A stretch of DNA of 64,000 bases from positions 930,001 to 994,000 of the forward strand of contig NZ_RCNS01000002.1 in the NCBI RefSeq assembly GCF_009725995.1. The letters are read 5' to 3'. Each line of letters begins with the position of its first letter. The first letter of the stretch is position 1. This document shows positions 57,618 through 64,000 of this stretch, piece by piece. Below the pieces are notes generated by a model that worked only from the letters and a program-made list of their open reading frames with translations, ran no database searches and had not been told where the DNA came from. The position numbers and the translations under genes are program-made. The DNA is from Zobellia laminariae (GTDB lineage Bacteria > Bacteroidota > Bacteroidia > Flavobacteriales > Flavobacteriaceae).

Positions 57618-60533
57618 TTGAATAAAAATTTACTTCAAGAACTAGCAAGTTCACTGCAAGGTCGCGTTTTATCGGATAGTTTAACAAAAACCCTATACGC
57701 CACGGATGCTTCTGTATATAGAAAAATTCCTACGGCCGTTACTTTCCCTGAAACAATCCAAGACCTTAAAACTTTAGTCCATTTCGCAAACAAGCACAAG
57801 ATTGGTCTTATTCCTCGTACTGCAGGTACTTCTTTAGCAGGACAGGTAGTTGGCGAAGGTATAGTTGTAGATACATCAAAGCACTTTACAAAGATAGTTA
57901 GCGTAGATGAGAAAAACAGGCAAGTAACCGTACAGCCAGGTGTAATTCGTGATGAATTGAACCAGTACCTTGAGCCTTATGGTTTGTTTTTTGGACCAAA
58001 TACTTCTACTGCTAACCGTTGTATGGTTGGTGGTATGGTAGGTAATAACTCTTCGGGAACAACATCTATTAAATATGGTATTACCCGCGAAAAAATTGTT
58101 TCGCTAAAAACTATATTATCCGATGGTAACGAAGTAGAATTTAAGGCGCTTACCATTTCTGAGTTTGAAGAAAAAAAGAGTTTAAATACTTTAGAGGGAA
58201 CTATATATAGAGAAATTTATAAAGAATTATCACCTAAAGAAGTGCAAGAGCGCATTTTTGAGGAGTTTCCAAAACCTGAAATCCATAGAAGAAATACGGG
58301 TTATGCCGTAGATGAATTACTAAATACAAATGTATTTGGTGATACAGATGATAAAATAAATGTCTGTAAATTATTAAGTGGAAGCGAAGGTACTTTAGCT
58401 TTCACTACGGAGATAACATTTAGATTAGATGAAATACCGCCTAAGTTTTCTGCCATGGTGGTCACACATTATAAGACTTTAGAAGATTGCCTGTCTGACG
58501 TGGCTCCCGTAATGGAGCACGATTTACACCTTTGTGAGATGATGGATAGGGTAATTCTTGACTGTACAAAGAATAACCGTGAGCAATTAAAGAATCGGTT
58601 TTTTGTTGATGGGGATCCTGCGGCTCTTTTAATGCTAGAGGTCAAAGCGCATACGGAGGAAGACCTTCAGAAACAAATTGATGCATTATTAATTACAGCA
58701 AAAGCTTCAGGGCTTAGTTACTCAGAAGCCATATTGAGGGGTGCGGATGTAAATAAAGCGGTAGCGCTTCGTAAGGCTGGTCTGGGCTTATTAGGAAATA
58801 TGGTTGGTGACCGCAAAGCAGTTGCCTGTATTGAAGATACAGCAGTTGCCGTGGCCGATTTAAAAGATTTTATAGGTGAGTTTACCCAAATTATGGATGG
58901 CTATAAACAATCCGCTGTTTATTACGCCCATGCTGGAGCGGGAGAATTGCACCTTCGTCCTATATTAAACTTAAAAAAGGGCGATGATGTAGTTATGTTT
59001 AGAGACATCACTACAGATGTAGCTAAACTGACTAAAAAATATAAAGGTTCATTTAGTGGTGAACATGGTGATGGTATTGTTCGCGCTGAGTTTATTCCTT
59101 TGATGATAGGCGAGGAGAACTATCAGTTATTAAGACGGATAAAATCCTATTTTGATCCTGAAGGTATTTTTAACCCAGGTAAAATCGTGGATGCTTATCC
59201 AATGGATGAGTCACTTCGTTATGAAGTAGACCGAAAGGAGCCGGAAATAAAAACATTATTAGATTTTTCAGATAGTGAAGGTATTCTAAAAGCTACCGAA
59301 AAATGTAACGGTGGCGGTGATTGCCGAAAAACTGAACATGCGGTTGGAGCTATGTGCCCTAGTTTTCACGCCACCCGAGATGAAAAACATACCACAAGAG
59401 GAAGAGCAAATGCACTTCGTGAATATTTAACTACAGGAGAAAAGAAAAATAACTTTGACCAAAAAGAGCTTAAAGAGGTTTTTGACCTTTGTTTAAGTTG
59501 TAAAGCTTGCGCAACAGAATGCCCTAGTAATGTTGATGTAGCAACGCTGAAAGCGGAGTTTTTATATCAATATCAAGAAGCAAACGGTTACCCATTACGC
59601 GGTAAATTATTTGCTTACAATACTACATTGAACAAGTTGGGCAGTAAAATGCCAGGATTGACCAATGCCGTGTATGATTCAAAATTCTTTGGAGGTTTAT
59701 TAAAGAAATCTGCAGGTGTAGCGCCAGAAAGGACTTTGCCCAAAGTTTATAGTTTTAATTTTGATGATTACTTGCAATCATTTAAAAATGAGCAAACTAT
59801 AACAAGACAAAAAGTAGTTTTGTATATAGATGAATTTAGTCAGTATCTAGATATCGAATTAGGGAAGGATGCTATTGAAGTGCTTACCAAGTTAGGTTAT
59901 GACGTGCAGCTTTTTTATGCTGAAAGTGGTAGAACCTATTTGTCGAAAGGCTTTTTGAAGCAGGCTAAGAAATTGGCTTTAGCGAATATTCCTAAACTTA
60001 AAAAGTTTGCGGCAAACGGACTTCCTGTTATTGGTTTGGAGCCGTCCGCAGTTTTGACTTTTAGAGATGAGTATAAACGCTTTTCGCAGGATTCGGAAAC
60101 GACAAATGCTATTGCGGTAAACACTTTTCTATTGGAAGAATTTCTAGCTTCAGAAATAGAGAAAAAAGAAATTACAGCAGATTTGTTTACCAAAGAAGCT
60201 AAAACTGTAAAAATTCATGCACACTGTCACCAAAAGTCATTGAGTAACCAAAAGGTGACTTTTGATGTGCTTAATTTACCTGAAAATTATAAGGTTTCTA
60301 TCATTAGCTCCGGTTGTTGTGGTATGGCCGGTTCTTTTGGATATGAAAAAGAACACTATGAGGTTAGTATGAAGGTTGGTGAGCTAAAACTTTTTCCATC
60401 TGTTAGGAAATCGCCGGAGGATACTATTATTTCGGCGAATGGAACGAGTTGTAGACATCAGATTTATGATGGTACAAAACGAAAAGCCTTGCATCCGGTA
60501 ACTATTTTAAAGAACGCACTATTGGCTAAATAG
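57618..60533 (+). CDS. Fused FAD/Fe-S D-2-hydroxyacid (D-lactate/glycolate) dehydrogenase
   Basis: A 971-residue fusion of an FAD-linked oxidase (about 1-500) and an iron-sulfur and CCG-type domain (about 530-971), the kind found in Dld-II and YdiJ proteins. FAD-binding parts are IPRTAGTSLAGQVVGEGIVVD and MVGGMVGNNSSGTTSIKYGI. Ferredoxin-like motifs are CNGGGDCR and CLSCKACATECPSNVD, and the C-terminal CHQKS and SSGCCGMAGSFGYE follow the heterodisulfide reductase CCG pattern. The start is a TTG (MNKNLLQELASSLQG); no in-frame ATG precedes it. It likely oxidises D-lactate or glycolate and passes electrons to quinone. Confidence 0.87.
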   Translation: MNKNLLQELASSLQGRVLSDSLTKTLYATDASVYRKIPTAVTFPETIQDLKTLVHFANKHKIGLIPRTAGTSLAGQVVGEGIVVDTSKHFTKIVSVDEKNRQVTVQPGVIRDELNQYLEPYGLFFGPNTSTANRCMVGGMVGNNSSGTTSIKYGITREKIVSLKTILSDGNEVEFKALTISEFEEKKSLNTLEGTIYREIYKELSPKEVQERIFEEFPKPEIHRRNTGYAVDELLNTNVFGDTDDKINVCKLLSGSEGTLAFTTEITFRLDEIPPKFSAMVVTHYKTLEDCLSDVAPVMEHDLHLCEMMDRVILDCTKNNREQLKNRFFVDGDPAALLMLEVKAHTEEDLQKQIDALLITAKASGLSYSEAILRGADVNKAVALRKAGLGLLGNMVGDRKAVACIEDTAVAVADLKDFIGEFTQIMDGYKQSAVYYAHAGAGELHLRPILNLKKGDDVVMFRDITTDVAKLTKKYKGSFSGEHGDGIVRAEFIPLMIGEENYQLLRRIKSYFDPEGIFNPGKIVDAYPMDESLRYEVDRKEPEIKTLLDFSDSEGILKATEKCNGGGDCRKTEHAVGAMCPSFHATRDEKHTTRGRANALREYLTTGEKKNNFDQKELKEVFDLCLSCKACATECPSNVDVATLKAEFLYQYQEANGYPLRGKLFAYNTTLNKLGSKMPGLTNAVYDSKFFGGLLKKSAGVAPERTLPKVYSFNFDDYLQSFKNEQTITRQKVVLYIDEFSQYLDIELGKDAIEVLTKLGYDVQLFYAESGRTYLSKGFLKQAKKLALANIPKLKKFAANGLPVIGLEPSAVLTFRDEYKRFSQDSETTNAIAVNTFLLEEFLASEIEKKEITADLFTKEAKTVKIHAHCHQKSLSNQKVTFDVLNLPENYKVSIISSGCCGMAGSFGYEKEHYEVSMKVGELKLFPSVRKSPEDTIISANGTSCRHQIYDGTKRKALHPVTILKNALLAK

Positions 60534-60539
60534 CTAAAA

Positions 60540-61403
60540 TCAGCCTTCAAGAGGGGTTTCTCCTTCTTTTTCCGGTTTTGATTTTGCCACGGCTATAGAA
60601 TTAATGAGGTCTTGCATGTTCATATTCTTCAATTCCTCATCCATAAAAAATGGGGAAAGTTTATCATGATTGTAACGATAAACTTTCCATCGTTTTAGAG
60701 AATATTCCAAGGCGGTTAGGTTTTCGACCCAATCTCCAGAATTTAGATAGGTGCAAGAGCCATTATCTGTATCATGTCTACTCTTCTTTGGTTGATGGAT
60801 ATGACCACAAACCACATAGTCGTAATCGTTCTCTATGGCGATATCTACAGCCGATTTTTCAAATCTAGCAATGTAGTCCAAACTTCTGGTGCTGTTCTTT
60901 TTTATCTTTTTAGAAAGAGAGTATTTGTCTTTTCCTCTTTTCTTTAATGACCAATTTATAGCTCGGTTAGCAACGAACAGTAGGGCGTAGCCATAACTCC
61001 CCAATTTTGTTAGCCATTTGGCATTGCGCATAGAAAGATCAAAAATGTCGCCATGAAAAAACCAAGCCTTTTTACCATTAAGTTCTAATGTGAGCTTGTT
61101 TACAATATGTAAGTTGCCCAAGGATACACCTGCAAACCTGCGCATCATATCATCATGATTTCCAGTAATGTAATACACTTCTACGCCTTTCATGGAAAGC
61201 GTAATAATTTTACGAAGCACTTTTGTATGCTCTGGCGGAAAATAACTTTTATTAAATCGTCTTATATCAAGAATATCCCCATTTAAAATAAGGGTTTTAG
61301 GTTGAATGCTACTTAAATAGGTCAACAATTCGTCTGCATGGCATTCATAACTACCCAAATGAACATCTGAAATTACAGCAATGTCTAGTTTTCGTTTTTT
61401 CAT
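60540..61403 (-). CDS. LpxH-like metallophosphatase (UDP-2,3-diacylglucosamine diphosphatase family)
   Basis: A 287-residue calcineurin-type phosphoesterase. The five metal motifs are complete: ISDVHLGSY (DxH), LNGDILDI (GDxxD), ITGNHDDMMRRF (GNHD), FFHGDIFD (xH) and VVCGHIHQPKK (GHxH). It resembles the LpxH/LpxI-linked family that makes lipid X from UDP-diacyl-glucosamine, at the inner membrane. The ATG at 61403 is preferred to a TTG at 61412. It is convergent with the FAD/Fe-S dehydrogenase gene, 6 bp apart at their stops. Confidence 0.86.
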   Translation of the reverse strand: MKKRKLDIAVISDVHLGSYECHADELLTYLSSIQPKTLILNGDILDIRRFNKSYFPPEHTKVLRKIITLSMKGVEVYYITGNHDDMMRRFAGVSLGNLHIVNKLTLELNGKKAWFFHGDIFDLSMRNAKWLTKLGSYGYALLFVANRAINWSLKKRGKDKYSLSKKIKKNSTRSLDYIARFEKSAVDIAIENDYDYVVCGHIHQPKKSRHDTDNGSCTYLNSGDWVENLTALEYSLKRWKVYRYNHDKLSPFFMDEELKNMNMQDLINSIAVAKSKPEKEGETPLEG

Positions 61404-61760
61404 AATCGACAAGTATGTTCAATTTATAAATGGTATTCTGGCTCTCTCAAAAACGAATAGAATAACGGTTAGATTTACCGCTATTCTTGCTAACTCTGGG
61501 GATATACAAATAAATTGCATACATGTAAAATGAATGTGAATTTGAGGATATCAATAGGTGTTGAAATCATTAAATAATTATTAAGGAATACCTGCAACAT
61601 CTTAATGGATAATACACAAAGGCTTATTTTGCGGTCAATGATTTAAGATTTATCTTTACCGCTAGCTTTAACCAAAATGACCATAAGCTCAACAAACAGT
61701 GTTCTGTTTTAAGTTTGGATAGAATTAGGTTAAGCATTAATTAACTTTTAATATTTTAGA
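61404..61760. other. Non-coding gap between the LpxH-like and aroC genes
   Basis: No reading frame of note is present on either strand. One imperfect inverted repeat is seen at 61459-61487 (AGAATAACGGT and ACCGCTATTCT, one mismatch, 7-nt loop). The remainder is AT-rich; it should hold divergent promoters, but no exact TAnnTTTG element was found. Confidence 0.6.
61459..61487. repeat. Imperfect inverted repeat
   Basis: Arms AGAATAACGGT and ACCGCTATTCT, 11 bp with one mismatch and a 7-nt loop, lie 56 bp upstream of the LpxH-like start. No T run follows, so an operator is as likely as a terminator. Confidence 0.55.
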
Positions 61761-62831
61761 ATGGCTGGAAATTCTTTTGGAACCCTGTTTAAACTATCAA
61801 CGTTTGGAGAATCTCATGGTGTAGCAATAGGAGGTGTCTTAGATGGTTGTCCATCAGGAATTGAAGTCGATTTTGAAGCGATTCAAAATGAGTTAAACCG
61901 AAGAAAACCAGGTCAATCTGCCATTGTTACCCAAAGAAAAGAACCGGATACAGTGGAGTTTTATTCAGGAATATTTGAAGGAAAGACTACAGGTACACCC
62001 ATTGGTTTCGCTATTCATAATACCAATCAAAAATCTCACGATTACACGCATATAAAGGACTCTTACCGTCCTTCGCACGCAGATTATGTCTATGACCAGA
62101 AATATGGTTTTAGAGATTACCGTGGTGGTGGCCGTAGTTCTGCACGGGAAACCGCAAGTAGAGTAGTGGCTGGTGCTTTGGCTAAACAGTTTTTGGCCGA
62201 AATGAAAATCAATGCTTATGTTTCTCAAGTTGGGAACATGAAAATGGAAACACCTTATCAAGATTTAAACTTTTCTCAGATTGAAGCTAACCCTGTACGC
62301 TGTCCCGATCCAAAGATGGCGGCAGAAATGGAAGAATACATCAAAGAGATTCGTAAAGAAGGAGATACCGTTGGAGGTGTTATTAGCTGTGTGATTCAAA
62401 ATGTACCTATTGGACTAGGAGAACCTGCTTTTGATAAGCTTCATGCGGAACTAGGGAAAGCTATGCTTTCCATAAATGCGGTTAAAGGCTTTGAATATGG
62501 CAGCGGATTTGCCGGTGTTACAATGAAAGGCAGTGAGCATAATGACCAATTTAACCAAGATGGCACCACAAAGACCAATAATAGTGGGGGAATACAAGGT
62601 GGTATCAGCAATGGAATGGATATCTACTTTAACGTAGCTTTCAAGCCTGTGGCTACTATTATTCAGCCATACCAAACAATAGACAAAGAAGGTAATTTTG
62701 TCCAAACAAAAGGCAAAGGACGGCATGACCCATGTGTAGTTCCTCGCGCTGTGCCCATAGTTGAGGCTATGGCGGCATTAGTAATGGCGGATTTTAGCTT
62801 GCTAAATCGTACTATTAAGGCAAATTCGTAA
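61761..62831 (+). CDS. aroC: Chorismate synthase
   Basis: A 356-residue FMN-dependent chorismate synthase, the last shikimate-pathway step. The signature [27 protein letters not shown] lies at the N-terminus. The second motif is [38 protein letters not shown] (conserved Arg, His), and the third is [21 protein letters not shown], followed by [26 protein letters not shown]. All conserved positions appear intact. It is monocistronic; an inverted repeat at 62883-62903 follows but has no T run. Confidence 0.95.
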   Translation: MAGNSFGTLFKLSTFGESHGVAIGGVLDGCPSGIEVDFEAIQNELNRRKPGQSAIVTQRKEPDTVEFYSGIFEGKTTGTPIGFAIHNTNQKSHDYTHIKDSYRPSHADYVYDQKYGFRDYRGGGRSSARETASRVVAGALAKQFLAEMKINAYVSQVGNMKMETPYQDLNFSQIEANPVRCPDPKMAAEMEEYIKEIRKEGDTVGGVISCVIQNVPIGLGEPAFDKLHAELGKAMLSINAVKGFEYGSGFAGVTMKGSEHNDQFNQDGTTKTNNSGGIQGGISNGMDIYFNVAFKPVATIIQPYQTIDKEGNFVQTKGKGRHDPCVVPRAVPIVEAMAALVMADFSLLNRTIKANS

Positions 62832-62930
62832 TCAATTTATTGGCAATTCATTAAAACCAGAGGTGATTTGTAGGTTGTTTTTCTGCTTTCAGATCAAAAG
62901 CAGTATATTACTTGCTTAAACCTTTGATGA

Positions 62931-64000
62931 ATGAAAAAATTGGAATTACACTGGAGAATATTGATCGGAATGATCTTAGGTATTCTCTTTGGTTTTGGAA
63001 TGACTTATGTTGATTGGGGCAGGGATTTTGTCCTGGATTGGATCAACCCTTTAGGATCCATCTTCGTTAAGCTTCTAAAACTAATTGCAATTCCACTTAT
63101 TTTAGCTTCGCTGATAAAGGGAATATCAGATTTAAAGGATATTTCTAAGTTCCGAAACATTGGTTTACGTACAATAGCTATTTACATAGGAACTACAATA
63201 ATTGCGATTTCAATTGGACTTGTTTTAGTCAACATTCTTAAGCCTGGCGATGGCATCTCCGAAGATACCATAACCAAGTTAACAGAGACCTATTCTAATG
63301 ATAGTAGTGTAACTTCTAAACTAGAAGAGGCGCACAGGCAGCAAGATAGCGGCCCGCTTCAGTTTTTAGAAGACATGGTTCCTGACAATGCTGTCCAAGC
63401 TCTAGGGGACAATAGCTTAATGCTTCAGGTTATATTTTTTACCATTTTTATGGGAATCTCTATGCTTCTTATAGGTGAAGAAAAAGCTAAGCCCCTTAAA
63501 GATTTTTTCGATTCTCTTAATGACATTGTTTTAAAGATGGTGGATTTGATTATGCTCACTGCTCCTATAGCGGTTTTTGCGTTATTGGCTAACGTTGTGG
63601 CTACTTCCGGTGATCCAGATTTACTCATAGCGCTTTTAAAATATGCAGGGGTCGTTGTTCTGGGATTATTATTAATGATTGTTTTCTATAGTGTTGTGGT
63701 AGCTACGTTCACACATTATAGCCCATGGAAGTTCTTGAAAGAGATGAGTCCTGCACAGCTCTTGGCATTTTCTACAAGTTCTAGTGCTGCTACTTTGCCG
63801 GTAACTATGGAAAGGGTAGAGGAGCATATTGGTGTAGACAAAGAGGTTTCTAGTTTCGTTCTTCCTGTAGGAGCTACTATAAATATGGATGGCACAAGCC
63901 TTTACCAAGGTGTTGCGGCAGTTTTTATAGCGCAGGCTTTAGGGTTTGATCTTTCTTTTTCCGGACAACTTACCATTGTTTTAACTGCATTGTTGGCCTC
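62931..64000 (+). CDS. Dicarboxylate/cation symporter (DAACS family), 3' end outside window
   Basis: The first 356 residues of a glutamate/dicarboxylate:sodium or proton symporter. It starts MKKLELHWRILIGMILGILFG and has DLKDISKFRNIGLRTIAIYIGTT. The substrate-site hairpin shows AFSTSSSAATLPVTMERVEEHIGV (HP1 serine-rich motif). The family signature NMDGTSLYQG (TM7) is present as TINMDGTSLYQGVAAVFIAQ. Between TM3 and TM4 lies an extra polar loop (DGISEDTITKLTETYSNDSSVTSKLEEAHRQQDSG). The frame remains open at the right edge; the TM8 region is missing. Confidence 0.9.
   Translation, partial: MKKLELHWRILIGMILGILFGFGMTYVDWGRDFVLDWINPLGSIFVKLLKLIAIPLILASLIKGISDLKDISKFRNIGLRTIAIYIGTTIIAISIGLVLVNILKPGDGISEDTITKLTETYSNDSSVTSKLEEAHRQQDSGPLQFLEDMVPDNAVQALGDNSLMLQVIFFTIFMGISMLLIGEEKAKPLKDFFDSLNDIVLKMVDLIMLTAPIAVFALLANVVATSGDPDLLIALLKYAGVVVLGLLLMIVFYSVVVATFTHYSPWKFLKEMSPAQLLAFSTSSSAATLPVTMERVEEHIGVDKEVSSFVLPVGATINMDGTSLYQGVAAVFIAQALGFDLSFSGQLTIVLTALLA

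Noticed and set aside
62883..62903. Terminator after aroC
   Set aside because: The CTGCTTT/AAAGCAG hairpin is not followed by a T run on the plus strand and lies close to the symporter start.
1..64000. Prophage, insertion sequence, rRNA or tRNA genes
   Set aside because: No transposase, integrase, phage structural gene, rRNA stretch or cloverleaf was recognised. The CI-like repressor has no phage neighbours.

Overview
The window looks like a chromosomal segment of a marine member of the Flavobacteriaceae (Bacteroidetes), perhaps near Zobellia or Maribacter (the genus is a guess). The DNA is AT-rich. Lipoprotein boxes of the Bacteroidetes type are common, and promoters fit the phylum -7 motif TAnnTTTG, often with TTG about 20 bp upstream. 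Ribosome-binding sites are weak. Typical family genes include a fused alpha/beta ketoacid dehydrogenase E1, an OmpA-tailed lipoprotein, a TlpA/DUF4369 lipoprotein and an HSDR_N-like nuclease beside holA. No rRNA, tRNA, CRISPR array, insertion sequence or prophage was seen. Both ends are cut inside genes: a UvrD/PcrA helicase on the left and a dicarboxylate symporter on the right.

Bases 1-18.4 kb are mostly housekeeping and DNA repair: helicase C-terminus, YciO, OmpA-like lipoprotein, glycosyltransferase, HSDR_N-like nuclease, holA, DoxX, ketoacid dehydrogenase E1, LOG-type phosphoribohydrolase with a catalytically dead M1-peptidase/barrel protein, and uvrA. Next comes a compact module: a radical SAM protein (TIGR03916 type) and its DUF4130/TIGR03915 partner, divergent from a self-cleaving HTH-S24 (LexA/CI-like) repressor. 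The 168-bp gap between them carries three exact TGGA-N5-TCCA palindromes and two opposed promoters. This looks like a small damage-inducible regulon separate from classical LexA and is the best candidate system in the window.

Bases 18.4-30.4 kb are a stress and detoxification region. A five-gene operon (nitroreductase, ABM monooxygenase, lipoprotein acetolactate decarboxylase, MDR reductase, aldehyde dehydrogenase) diverges from an HxlR regulator across clustered TATAGT/ACTATA sites. Around it lie SnoaL-like proteins, MarC, GNAT, VOC, an AraC-SDR pair and a YcaQ-type DNA glycosylase.

Bases 30.5-40.3 kb hold a serine hydrolase, a class V PLP enzyme, an Lrp regulator divergent from a histidine decarboxylase, an AraC regulator, a MoaF-like protein, a methyltransferase/small protein/MsrQ-like cluster, and a second SDR followed by a siderophore-interacting-type flavoreductase. 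Bases 40.4-47.3 kb are accessory. They contain a DMP19 gene bounded by inverted repeats and a folded palindrome resembling a gene cassette, an AbiJ-like protein followed by a shared boundary remnant, and secreted hydrolases.

Bases 47.4-64 kb return to core functions: gamma-glutamyltransferase, AcpH, GlmM, a lipid A-type acyltransferase, rhomboid protease, LVIVD lipoprotein, TlpA-like thioredoxin, outer membrane protein, a D-lactate/glycolate-type FAD/Fe-S dehydrogenase, LpxH-like phosphatase, chorismate synthase and the symporter. A block of four 49-bp tandem repeats lies between glmM and the acyltransferase gene. Motif and family assignments come from reading the translations; no database search was run.
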